In this document: piece after piece, positions 47,904 through 58,607 of the stretch
How positions within the stretch are numbered: the stretch's first letter is position 1
How the letters are laid out: every line of letters begins with the position of its first letter
Source: Rhizophlyctis rosea
Lineage: Eukaryota > Chytridiomycota > Chytridiomycetes > Rhizophlyctidales > Rhizophlyctidaceae
DNA: 64,000 bases
Reading direction: 5' to 3'
Assembly (NCBI GenBank): GCA_027596075.1
Contig: JADGJC010000164.1
Span: forward strand, 23,660-87,659
Translations under genes and position numbers: made by a program
The notes under the pieces: model-generated
Databases searched by the model: none
What the model saw: the letters and a program-made list of their open reading frames with translations, nothing else
Told to the model about the DNA's origin: nothing

Positions 47904-49404
47904 CTAATAATGGTGGATCTCGTCGGGCGCACATCCCCTCGCAGTAACGGGCTCGCTCCCCTTACAGTAAATTTGCGTGAACAGCTCGTCTACACTAGGC
48001 TCCTTAGCCGCCTTGGCCTTCTTAACCGCCTCATCAATCTCCGCCCTAATCTCCTTCTCAATCTTCTTCTGCTCCTCCTGAGACAAAATCCCGAACTCGT
48101 CCAACCGCTGCTTGTGGCCAGTGATGGGGTCGCTGGAGGTACGCATGTTCTGGATTTCCTCACGGGTACGGTAGGTGGTGCCGGGGTCGGACATGGAGTG
48201 GCCACCGTACCGGTAGGTCACCATCTCCATGACGATGGGGCCCTTGCCGGAGAGTGCCCAATCACGGGCGTAGGTGCAACCTTGCTTGACGGCGAGGGCG
48301 TCGCGACCGTTGACGCGGATACCGGGAATATAGTCACCGCGGGTGTAGTATTTGGTGGAGGCGGCGGCACGAGCGGCGGAGGTACCCATACCGTAGAGGT
48401 TGTTTTCGCAGACGAAAGCGACAGGGAGGTCCCAGAGCTTGGCCATGTTGTAGGCTTCGAACACTTGACCTTGGTTTGCGGCACCGTCACCGTACAAAGC
48501 AAAGGTCATGGCGTTCTTGCCTTGGTACTTTTGTGCCAGGGCGATACCGGCGCCGAGAGGCACTTGCGCACCGACGATACCGTTTCCACCATAGAACTCG
48601 GGACCGAAGATGTGCATGGACCCACCCTTACCCCTCGAGGAACCGGTCTCCTTACCCATAAGCTCGGCGATGATTGCTTCGGCAGATTGGCCGCGGGTGA
48701 GTGCGAAACCGTGGCAACGGTAGGCGGTGATGATGGCGTCCTCCTTTGTGATTGCGGCCTCCATACCTGCGGCCACTGCTTCTTGACCAGTGGACAAGTG
48801 ACAGAAACCACGGATCAGCTTAGATTTGTAAGCCTACAGTACGCGAAAGTCGTTAGTTTGCCAATCAAGAAACATTTTGCAAGCCAATCGGATCCGCTAA
48901 ACTACATAGCCTACTCCATCTCGCTCTTTTCGGCTGTTCCCACGATCATGCGTCTCCGCAAGTCCATTCTACAATCCCTATACCAGGCGCTTCATCGACG
49001 AATTCTCTCCCTTTCACAGACACTCATATTTCATATGGACTCCCAAAATCTTCAATCCGACATATCCATACGCTCAACTTATGCACAAGCCAAAATCCAC
49101 TTCGATCGAAACTGACCTGGTCACAAGCAGTCTCAAGGTGACGAATGCCAACCATAGTGCGGTACAGCTCAATCATTTCCTTCTTAGAGGTGGTGATCTC
49201 CAAACCGATGGGGTCGCATTTATGGGAGGCAAAGTCGTTCTCGTTGAAGGTAACGTGGAGTGGGGCGTCGTCGGAGGATACTTCGGTGGCGAATGAGCGT
49301 TGGAGGGCGGACCATAGTGTGCGGGTTGCGCGGGGACGGAGGGCGGGAGTGGAGAGGGTGGGGGCGACGCGGGTAAGTGATGAGCGGGCGAGGGAGGGAA
49401 TCAT
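47904..49404 (-). CDS. PDA1: Pyruvate dehydrogenase E1 component subunit alpha
   Basis: This is the thiamine diphosphate-dependent alpha subunit of the E1 component, decarboxylating pyruvate in the mitochondrial matrix. Two exons, 49404-49117 and 48833-47904, give 405 residues. The N-terminus [20 protein letters not shown], rich in Arg and Ser and running to RSFATE, is a matrix presequence. The ThDP-binding motif is [13 protein letters not shown] to [13 protein letters not shown] and the phosphorylation loop [15 protein letters not shown] carry the serines used by PDH kinase. The C-terminus is an E/K-rich helix and [12 protein letters not shown]. An upstream in-frame Met at 49578 has no coding support. 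The long plus-strand open frame across it is antisense. Confidence 0.96.
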
Positions 49405-49846
49405 TTTCGATTGTTTGACGGGTTGGGTAGGAGGGGAGGGAGTTGAGGACGGCTGCCTAGTTGATGGTTGGACGCGGGGTTGGTGTACAAACAGTAGCAC
49501 GCTATATGGGGATCTGACAGCACTTCCGGTGAAGTGAAGACGCTGTGAAGAGATGATGGCGGTTAATCTTGGAAGCACTGTTATCTACAGTAGCTCAGCC
49601 CGCTCATACGATCTCTTGACTCTTCTTCCGTCGGAACCGAAATGCCTATTACCCAGATTGAGATGAGGGGAATGTGGCTGGATGGGCTTGCATATGAAGC
49701 CATATCGATTTCTGTCGTGTCATTATGACTCATACAGAATGACTGACTATTTCAGGGTTCTCGAAAGAGATCTTTGTCTCAACATCATTCCGAAGGGACG
49801 CGCATGTAGCGCAGGAGGCACATAAACCCTCCCGTTGGACTGATAT
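49405..49846. promoter_or_regulatory. Divergent intergenic region between PDA1 and the GGQ factor gene
   Basis: Two nuclear genes for mitochondrial proteins diverge from this 440 bp, so it likely carries both promoters. No site can be named. Confidence 0.4.
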
Positions 49847-50715
49847 ATGGCTATCATGCTTGGCACTAGGCGGCTACTGCGAGGAGTCATATCCTCCTCG
49901 TTTCCGAAACCAAAATTTGTAGGTTTCTACGAAACCTTGCCCTTATGCGTGCGGTCACCGCTCGCGTTCCCACGACGATATCTTCACGCAGACTGGATAA
50001 AGGGGTTCAAGAAAGAGGATATTCCCGTAGGTTGGTTTTCACGAGTTGCATCAGCAGCTCACGAGAATGTAGACTCACCAACGCGTTCATACAGATACCT
50101 TTCATATAACATTTGCTCGCAGCAGTGGCGCCGGAGGCCAAAATGTAAACAAAGGTAAACCGGACGGACATTGTTGAGCCCCACCCTCCTTGGAAGGAAG
50201 GCTGGGTAATAACCAACTTCAAGCATGTAGTTAATACGAAAGTGCAGATGCGCTTTATTCTGGACGAAGCCGATTGGCTCCCTCCGGAAGTTAGAGCTAA
50301 ACTATTGGAACAGGTATGTGCCGGGTAGCCATATTCCCTTGCCACCTGCCACGCACGCCATGCTGATGACGCTCGCGCGCATTCAGAATCCCAACCGCGT
50401 TAACAAAAACGGCGAGTTCATGGTCCAGTCCGAGAGTTTTCGCACGCAAGGCGGGAACTACGCAGCATGCATAGACCGGCTGCATGAAAGTATCACGCTG
50501 GCCGCTTTTGTGCCAAAGGAGACTAGTGAGGAGAAACTAGAACGGATAGCGGAGTTGTAAGTGTTGGAATGTTTGCGAAGACGGTCCCTCAAGATGAAGT
50601 CTGATCAGGCAACAACGTGCAAATTCACAGCAAGGAGGTCGAGAAGGAAAGGAAAAAGTTTCATAAAGACAGAGCTTCCAGCAAAAAGAAGGCACGGAAG
50701 GGAGGTGATTGGTGA
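49847..50715 (+). CDS. Mitochondrial ICT1/Pth4-type peptidyl-tRNA hydrolase (GGQ domain)
   Basis: The protein is a codon-independent release factor that hydrolyses peptidyl-tRNA on stalled mitochondrial ribosomes. Exons 49847-50026, 50073-50154, 50231-50313, 50387-50556 and 50631-50715 give 199 residues. The start MAIMLGTRRLLRGVISSSF is Arg/Ser-rich and fits a matrix presequence. The catalytic GGQ lies in FARSSGAGGQNVNK, followed by VNTKVQMRF, LPPEVRAKLLEQNPNRVNKNGEF, SFRTQGGNYAACIDRL and a basic Lys-rich tail (RKKFHKDRASSKKKARKG), the ribosome-binding tail of this family. Anticodon-mimic domains of true RF1 are absent. The first intron (46 nt) is short; its edges follow the frame. Confidence 0.9.
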
Positions 50716-51016
50716 TATGTAATAGTATAGGCCCGACAGCATTGTATATATTCATTCGTAGATATTTGTATGTAGTTTCATAGTTTTAGATAGAAGCAAT
50801 CAATGGCATTCACATCTTTGATTACATGTGCACAATCTTCTTCATCACTATCACCGCGCTTGGAGATGAATGGTTTCGGGTATAGAAATTGATTATGTTT
50901 ATTCAGATGGAGTTTGGTGATCTGACCAGCATACAAACGGGCGAACTCCACCCAGCGTTTTACAAGAGTAACTATACTATACATCATATTACTAACACGT
51001 AAACCCACGTAGCTTC

Positions 51017-51910
51017 TCACACGGAATCAATCACAACAAACTCGATAGCTCCGGCACCGCCAACCCTCCTGAACTCAATCTCGTTTTCCTCATTCACATC
51101 CTCAATGTAAACTCCATCCCCAGCATGAAGCACAACGCCGTCCTCCCCATCCTTCACCGAAACCGCTAAAGTCCCCTCACTCCCATTCACAACATGCACA
51201 TAAACCTTCCTCGTGGCATCCTCCTTGAACCTCGGTGCCTCCGGCCTCAACGAAATGCTGTTCCCTCCATCGAGAATAGACGCATACATGTGCGCATCAG
51301 CATGAATCTGAATCGCCACACTGTCATCCTCAGGTGCAGCCGTAGGTGCCGTAGTAGGTTCCATAATCTTCACCAACGTATTCCTCTTCCCCTCATCCCC
51401 AAACTCCCTCGTCTGGTATGTAGGCTTCAACCCCTTTACGATGGGCTCAAACCACAACTGCAAGAAATGCACATCCGTGTCCTTCGACTCGTTGTACTCG
51501 GAATGGCGGACACCCGTTCCGGCGGAGGTGAACTGCAACCCGCCGCGAGGGATGGTTTCGATGTTGCCGAGGGAGTCTTTGTGGGTAATAGCGCCGGAGA
51601 TGACGTAGGAGAGGATTTCGTAGTTGGCGTGGGGGTGGGTGCCAAAGCCGCGTGTTGGGGTGACGCGGTCTTCGTTGAGGACGCGGAGGGAGCCGAATTG
51701 GGTATGGACGTCGTCGTAGTAGGAGGCGAAGGAGAAGGTGTGGTAGGTGTCGAGCCTGGAAAAGTGGAAGGAGGAGTTGTCAGCATCTGTTACGGATGAT
51801 GGCTATCAATGGAAGGACTTCAAGCAAATGACTTACCATCCATGATTGGCATGGCCACGGTCCTCACTCTTTCTGACAGTGAACTTCGCAAGCTTGGTAG
51901 TAGCAGTCAT
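51017..51910 (-). CDS. Pirin-family protein, YhhW type
   Basis: This is a double cupin protein; bacterial YhhW acts as a quercetin 2,3-dioxygenase, and fungal roles are unsettled. Exons 51910-51837 and 51755-51017 give 270 residues. The N-cupin metal ligands are visible in HANHGWLDTYHTFSFA, RGFGTHPHANYEIL and GTGVRHSEYNES. The C-terminal cupin (VYVHVVNGSEGTLAVS to AGDGVYIED) has lost most His ligands, as is normal. An open frame continues upstream to Met 52144 and would add 78 residues with several Arg and an RRFSAT segment, which could be a mitochondrial presequence; the shorter form matches the family start. Confidence 0.9.
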
Positions 51911-53486
51911 GTTGGATGTTGTCTTGATTGTCGAACTTTCAGTGATGTAGTTGAAGCTCTTGGTCGTAGCGCTGAAGCGTCTCAAATGCAATTGTTGTCG
52001 AATCCCGATGGAACTTAGACTTGAATGCTTATCGGGTGAAGCGATGATGATTCCTCTCTTCCCACCAACGACGTGTCCCCTTTTATAGAAACTTGCGTTC
52101 TTAGTGTTCGCTACGCAACGCGCCGTTCGGATGCCAACGTTCATGTAAACAAATAATAGAAATTTAATTAACGGTTGCGTAAATTGAAAATGTTACTAAC
52201 GAAGACCGATGAGTAACGCTGAGTATGGCTATGATGTTTGGATGGTGTGTTGAGCCCACATACCTATAGCTCGCTTTATGCCTTTCTGACTTGATACGTC
52301 GGAGTTCGTATGCCAGCCTGTCAAATGTGTGAAAGGTCATAAGGGTCTGGCAAGCGCCTTATCCCATTTCCACGACCGGATTCCTGGGCTCCGACTCCAA
52401 GATTTGAATTTTGGACCACAAATGATTTGTAAATGGCGGCGCAGACAAATGGGCTTGCTCCCGTAAGCGCCGGTGGCGGTGTCAGTGGCGGTGTCAAGGT
52501 AAACAAAGGACACGTTCAAGCATCAAAATTCATCATAGGTGCAGGGGCACAAATGTATGAAGATTGAACTAGTAAGTTCTGCACTCTGCTAGTTACACAG
52601 TTGACGTTGAATCTCATAACATTCCTTTTTCATCTGAAGCTGGGATGTTACACTGCTATGTCATCCCAGTTCGAACGAATGCAACGGCGCGTTTGATATC
52701 CGGTGAACACCAAGCGAAAAGTTTGGAACATCCTTCCATCCGGGGTTATGCCATGCTTGAGCAAATCCTTTTTCTTTGATTGCCAGATACGTACCCATCT
52801 TTGAGAGTCACATGCAACCATCACATGCAAACACATTGACACTGCATCAATCTCGTGCTACAGATGTAACCTAGCTAACGAAACTAGTCGATCAATATGC
52901 TATCCCAAGCGCGTCCTTGCTTTCTGCCTCAACTAGCTTGTTGCAATTCACTCAGTTAACAGACCTTTTCCAAATTGTTCGCACCTCCTGGAAGTTCGCC
53001 ACAAGCATTGACGTACATCTCCGTGCATGTAAAGGCAAGCAAATCCTGAGAACAGTATCCAAATTTGCATTTGCTCTATTCCGTTCCCGAACACCTTTTT
53101 CTCTTACATCTTTAGCACGCGTCCTTAGCGCTCTGGAGCAAAGACTTGGATGCGAGAGATAGCCTCTATAATGATTCCACAAGGAACGCTTTGGAAGACT
53201 ATCTTTACTTCCGAGACAGCAAGGCTTGTTTGATGACTTTGTCGGAGTGTATCACTTCGCAGTACGTCTGCTAGCTTGATGTAGATGTCACTTTTTCGCC
53301 AAGCTCGAGGCATGCGCTTCACATTTGGAATGAATGGCAAAACTCAATACGTGCTCATGACCTCTGCTCTTGCAAGATTGCAAGATCAAAATGGGGATGT
53401 ATCAACTTTGGATGACCACAGAAACTATGGGCACGCAGATGGAGATTGTGCCAATCGGCTATTCACCTGACCATTTGCATCGTAGT

Positions 53487-53530
53487 GGGTAGAGTCTTCA
53501 GCTAGCGCAGTTGGAAGTATCATTCCCTCT
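53487..53530 (+). other. 5' tRNA-half-like fragment with consensus A box
   Basis: CTTCAGC is followed by TAGCGCAGTTGG, a perfect match to the Pol III A box (TRGCNNAGYNGG). The sequence departs from a tRNA after the D arm, and no B box follows at the right distance. It is probably a truncated tRNA pseudogene or the head of a tRNA-derived element. Confidence 0.4.
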
Positions 53531-53554
53531 GAAAACCACACATTAGTGGGAAAA

Positions 53555-54020
53555 AGCGCTGTAACGGCGCTGCTGAAGCGCTTCAACGGCGCTTCCCTTA
53601 ACCAATACCCAGCAACGCCTGCAGCGCAGCAGGTTCAGAAGCGCTTCACCGGTTGCGGGTGCAACACTTCTACCAGCCCCGGACCAGCGCTTCAACCCTC
53701 CATTTTAAATGCTTTCCCCGAAGCCTTACCAATTATTTGAGCCAACAAAAAAAATGGTGGTTGCTGGGATTTGAACTTGAGTCCACCACGTCTGCAACTA
53801 TGCAAGTCGCGAATACTCTTATGCCATGGTGGCTGAATTAACTGGAAAGGAACGCGTCAAAATGAAGTTAAGCATATCCATGACTGTGCCACCAAAAACC
53901 ATTCAGAAGGCGCTTCCCCACGGGCTGCCGAAAGCGTTGTTTGAGGTGCTTCATGAAGCACCTATATGGGTGATGCACCGGCGACATGCGCTTATGCGGC
54001 GACTAGCGCATCGGTGTCTG
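53555..54020. repeat. Cluster of GCGCTTC / GAAGCGC palindromic motifs
   Basis: The motif AAGCGCTT or a one-base variant recurs near 53556, 53574, 53585, 53638, 53687 and 53906, and as GGTGCTTCATGAAGCACC, a perfect 18-bp palindrome, at about 53946. The density is unlike the rest of the window. A 64-codon plus-strand frame covers part of it without a known domain. Confidence 0.5.
53754..53833 (-). other. tRNA-like degenerate sequence
   Basis: On the minus strand there is an A-box-like TGGCATAAGAG, a possible anticodon arm GCGAC-TTGCATA-GTTGC, and a B-box-like AGTTCAAATCC, ending in ACCACCA. The acceptor and T stems do not pair, so it is not a functional tRNA. It could be a tRNA pseudogene or part of a SINE. 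Confidence 0.35.
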
Positions 54021-57000
54021 GTTTCCAGAGGTCACTCTATATCAAAACCGTTCACCTTGAGTCAGTTGATCGCTATGGCGACACCAATCGGAAAGATTTG
54101 GTCGGATTAATCGGCTTTTGTGGAATTTACCCATCTCTCTTTTGTCCGATGTCAACCTCATGCAAGAAAGTTATCTGTAGGTATCATGCTCAAACGGACT
54201 GGGTACAAATAAATCATATGCTTGAACTCCGCTTGACCAAAGAGAAATCCCTCATCATGATTTCAATTTGACAGGTGGGTTTTTTTTGGCCCGACACGGC
54301 AAGGGTACCCTCAAAACATTCTACCCACAGCCCGTGTCATATCAACACCGATGGGCGCATTCCCTAAAATTCAAGCCTGCACAGCGGCTATGGCCAGCGG
54401 CCGCAGTATGCAGCACTTTTACGGTCTTACAGACCAAGGCTCCAGCTTTCTTTGCCATCGTCCCACTCTTTCGAATTTGCAAAGAGAACAGCTTTGCCAT
54501 CGACCGCTATTCAGCTCACTCATTGGCAAATGATTGTCGCCCCGGTAGATAGAAAAGACCCACCACATCCATATTTACGCATATGATCCGGAATGCTGCT
54601 CTCAAATCGTTGGATTCCACTACAGATATTATCTCGGTTTTCTTTTTGGCATTCTTCAGTTTAGCGAATGTGACACATTGACATGCAAAGATCAAGCTCT
54701 CATTGTCCAAATGTGCTTGCGCGTGGAACTAGCAGTCCGGCACGCCATGGGCGTTACCTTCCCAGTTCATTTTTGCAGCCGTCAATTGTGCTTTTTCGAC
54801 AGTGCGCACATTACTACCCAACATGGTCCATTTCAGGATGAATTTTGCATTTGACCAGTGCCATCAAGCAAGGACTGAGTGCAGTCATTCTCTTTGAAAA
54901 GGTGTCACAGCACATTCATTCGTGACATCTGAAAGCCGCCGGATGAATCCATGCATAATCGTTCTGTTTGTCCCATTAATGCTCATCTTTGTGAGTGATG
55001 GATGGACGGAGAAACGGCAAAAAGGGATACAACATGTCGTGACAAACGAAATGGACAGGTAACACTTGCTGAATGCCACGTGAGTTGAATGACGCTGCTT
55101 AGTGTCTTATTAGCATTGGACCAGTACATGACATCGTCGGAAGACGAACCAAGGGCCTGGAATGCTGCTCGGAAAGTACCAGGATGAAATCCACAAGGAA
55201 GAGAATCCGACTGTTATCACTGCTATGTTGACTAAGCTGTCCTCAGTATAACTTCAATCCCGATTGACTTCCGAGGTTTTTTTTCTGCTCCGCTGATCGG
55301 GCCGCTCCACTTAACCCGTATTGCGCTATCATTCAAAACCCCAAGACTCGTTGCAGAACAAAGTTGCCAATTGAACACTTTGCGACTTTGATTGATCTTG
55401 TGAAGTGCCAAACAGCATGCACCAACTCAGAGCTTGTGATAATATGGAGTGGAGGCCACGCCGGTGGCTGGCAGATGATGAAGATGATGAAAACCTGCAT
55501 CATGAGCCTCTAAATGGAAGCCGAGCTCAGCATACCCCTTAACTTAGCTAGTCATGCATACGATGCAGACTCGTCCGTGGTTAGACATCGCTTTGCCGTC
55601 TTTCATGACACAAAGTTGTCTTCTCAAAGGGTTCAAGTATAACAGTTATGGCCGGCGCAGCTGAAGTAGCTGAGCATGGCAGCGGAGGTAAGTTCGCCTA
55701 TTCGCTGCGCAAGCTTCAGATTTGGATTGTCGAGTTGGCAAAACCACTTGACCTGGTTCAATCAGCCTCTCGTCTCATGTTGAGGGTGATTTTCTTTGAC
55801 ATCGGCGACCTCTCATTTCGCTCCAACATCAACGGCCTGGAAGACATTTGAATCATTTGGTAGCTGGCAAAAACCAATGTGACGGCCACAATCCACGCCT
55901 CCCGCAGGTAGCCATAAACCTTTTTTTGCGTTCTCTTTTGAAGACCGGGGATCCATCTGCCACGGATGGACCTTTCATTGATTTGTCAATCTGTCTACAT
56001 CTGTTCCCCCTATCACATCGATGTCATTGAATATATTGGGCACCTCATGCCTTCGAGGCGGTTGCATTGGGGGTCCCGTCCGCAAACCCTACCCTCCAAG
56101 GCAGCCCTGGCAACCTCGACCTGCTCCAACCCTCCCTATTGCACCACACTCATTGGAACACTCACACCCATCGGCACACCAAGGGGATGAATAGTACCCT
56201 GCGCGACAGCGATATCATGCTGAAAAGCAACGAGAACGCGTCACGCTTCCATGCGAGATGGAATGTGCTGGTGTGCCACGGCTACAGCGACAGCAGCCTC
56301 CAATTGTGAAACTTGTGGGAAGTGTCGCGCTCGCTGTTCATGGCATATGGCACATCGGTGTTGCGACAGCCCCATGCTTCACATACTGCATCTCTTCTCC
56401 ACCCGTCAACCCTGCCGATGCCCTTCCCCACCGCCCACCACTGTTGTCCTGTGCAACATTTCTTCCACTGCGCTTCCCCCGTTGGATCTGCAGGAACAAA
56501 TAGCGGTGTTTTTGGGAGAGATAAGAAAGGAAACGAGAAAGAAAACACACCGTTGTAAACACCGGAGCACTTCGCTTGAAGCCCGTCCCCTCAATTCCAA
56601 CCTCCCCTCACCCGAAATCTCCCTTCCCCTTTGGTCAATCTCCCTCTGCAACCGCTTCATGTTATTCTAAATCTGCCGAATCTGCGCCACATGGTTGCTG
56701 TGGCAAAGAAGAGGGATCGTTGTGAATGTGGTGCAGACATACGGCAGGGCGCATGGGTCACCGATGGCGGAGGTGTTGATGAGGGTACAAATATCGCGGT
56801 ACTGTAAACACATAGCAAGGGAAGTTTCTTACCAACTCCATCGACTCTATCATCAGGATGCTAGACGGTATATGCGTCGAGACCGGAGCGCGGGACACCC
56901 TCGATGGTTTGTGCAGTTGGTACCCGAAGTCTTTTTTCTGAAGAAACCATACCAGTGAATTGTTTCACAGGATGGATGGCAGAATGGGTAACATGCTCCG

Positions 57001-57503
57001 TAAGCAGTTACCGGTGTGCCAGTGTGTCGCTGGGGTTAATCACGATATGAATTCATCTCAATATGACATACCAGACTTCAGGTACCACTGAATGCAGCTT
57101 TCAGTTCTCTCATTGACGTTTTGCATGCATGGAACGATATCAAAATAAAGGATCCTTCATCGCCCATTACATGCATCACAAAGGCCCTACAAGAGCATTA
57201 CTCGGTCCCGGTTACGACAGCCACGGAGGGCGTTCGATCCATCCTTCGCTTTATGTTGAGCGGAAAGTCTAACTCGAATACGTCCCCATCAAGTGCTGGG
57301 AGTGGGCAGTTGCTGCGCATGCTTATGTAAGGCAAATTATGTTTTGGGCTGGAGGATTTGCAGGATATGTTCTGGAATGCCAATGGTCTTTTATAGATCT
57401 GAGCGTCCAACTTCATCGGCATACCAAGGGCAATTCCGGTTTCTTTCTTTCAACTGCTTTTGGCATTCCTGCATAGTTCGGCTTCCCCACGCACTTCAAG
57501 TCG

Positions 57504-58607
57504 ATGGATGACTTCCAATACAGGATGGCAGATTCGAACAAGTCAACCATCTGCACCTTGCCGTTGAATTCCCTCCACGCCGACCTCTACTTCCCGATTG
57601 CACTGTTCTGGGACCTTTCAACTGTGACAGCACTCATTCAAACATGCAAAACCCTCCATTCGACAATCATAGCTGCACTCCGTCCAAGTCGCAACATCCT
57701 CTTATGTATTTGGATGCAACGTGATATCGATGCGACGATTATCGGAGCTATTCTCAGACTAAGACTGCCTACCGTTAACAGTGTCAGCACCACCTCTCAA
57801 CCCAGCTCTGATCCCAGTTCTCAGGAACAAATCTTCCATACCAGAAGAGCAACACTGCCTCAATTTCTCACCCTCGACCCAATCACCGGCGACTGGCACT
57901 TCACCTCCTCTCTTTACAAGTTCTACACCCATCTTCACCGCCTTCAACCCATGGGCACCCGCATGATCTCCAAAGGCGTCATCGGAGGTCGTTTTGCCCA
58001 ATGGAGCGTCACCCTCTCCATCTTCTCGTTCGACCCACAAAACCCCCCATCCATCTTCACCATCAGCCCGCAATTCTGGCGTGCGCTATATGTGCTAGTA
58101 ATCCTGATGGAGGATCTGGATGGGCGTTTGGCGGCTATGAAGCGGTGCGAGCAGTTCGCGTGGGGTAATGCTGATCAATTTTCATGGAAGGAGAAAGGGA
58201 TGGCTGTGAGGCACAACATATTTTGCATTATTCAGCAAACCTACAACCGAAAAGCTCAGATGTGGGCAGACAAACGAATTCCTGTCCTTCCCCTCAAAAT
58301 AGTAATACAAGTTTGGATCCTCGCCGACTCCATTGCTCGACGCATTCCTGAACGTAGGCCTCCAGATTGGCTGGACCCCATTGTTGACAACTGGTGGGGC
58401 GATAAGTACGACGCTATGGCGGGCGTTGCATATGCATGTCGAGATCTGATTCAAGAGGGGAAGGTGGAGGCGTGGAAGGGATCGGAAATTGTTGAGAAGG
58501 CGATGAAAGTACACGAGGCGTTTCGGGATTGTGGGACTCATAGAAGGATCGGATTTGGCATGGATTATTTCGATGAGGGCGGGGTTGCTGTGCAGGATTT
58601 CATGTAG
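57504..58607 (+). CDS. Intronless F-box-like protein of unknown function
   Basis: This is a single uninterrupted frame of 367 codons, the only long intronless gene in the window. The N-terminus, after MDDFQYRMADSNKST, has an F-box-like pattern: LPLNSLHADLYFPIALFWDL, then TALIQTCKTLHSTIIAAL. If real, it would bind Skp1 in an SCF ubiquitin ligase. No LRR, WD40 or Kelch repeats follow. The rest is mixed alpha-helical with many Trp (DWLDPIVDNWWGDKYDAMA, FSWKEKGMAVRHNIFCII). A second Met at residue 8 is a possible start. It lies in repeat-rich, gene-poor DNA, so it could be a fast-evolving or duplicated family member. I do not recognise the family beyond the F-box-like start. Confidence 0.75.
   Translation: MDDFQYRMADSNKSTICTLPLNSLHADLYFPIALFWDLSTVTALIQTCKTLHSTIIAALRPSRNILLCIWMQRDIDATIIGAILRLRLPTVNSVSTTSQPSSDPSSQEQIFHTRRATLPQFLTLDPITGDWHFTSSLYKFYTHLHRLQPMGTRMISKGVIGGRFAQWSVTLSIFSFDPQNPPSIFTISPQFWRALYVLVILMEDLDGRLAAMKRCEQFAWGNADQFSWKEKGMAVRHNIFCIIQQTYNRKAQMWADKRIPVLPLKIVIQVWILADSIARRIPERRPPDWLDPIVDNWWGDKYDAMAGVAYACRDLIQEGKVEAWKGSEIVEKAMKVHEAFRDCGTHRRIGFGMDYFDEGGVAVQDFM

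Larger units (their letters stand above)
52145..57503. other. 5.4 kb gene-poor region
   Basis: No intact gene is supported. It includes tRNA-like debris, a palindrome-rich block (both listed) and, on the minus strand at about 56080-56300, a decayed frame (RCAICHEQRARHF, LEAAVAVAVAHQHI, then two in-frame stops). The plus-strand frame at 57121-57330 (ALQEHYSVPVTTATEGVRS) is short and unmatched. Confidence 0.45.

Noticed and set aside
47910..49115. 401-codon plus-strand open frame
   Set aside because: It is antisense to pyruvate dehydrogenase E1-alpha, whose catalytic motifs are unambiguous; biased codon use leaves the opposite strand open.
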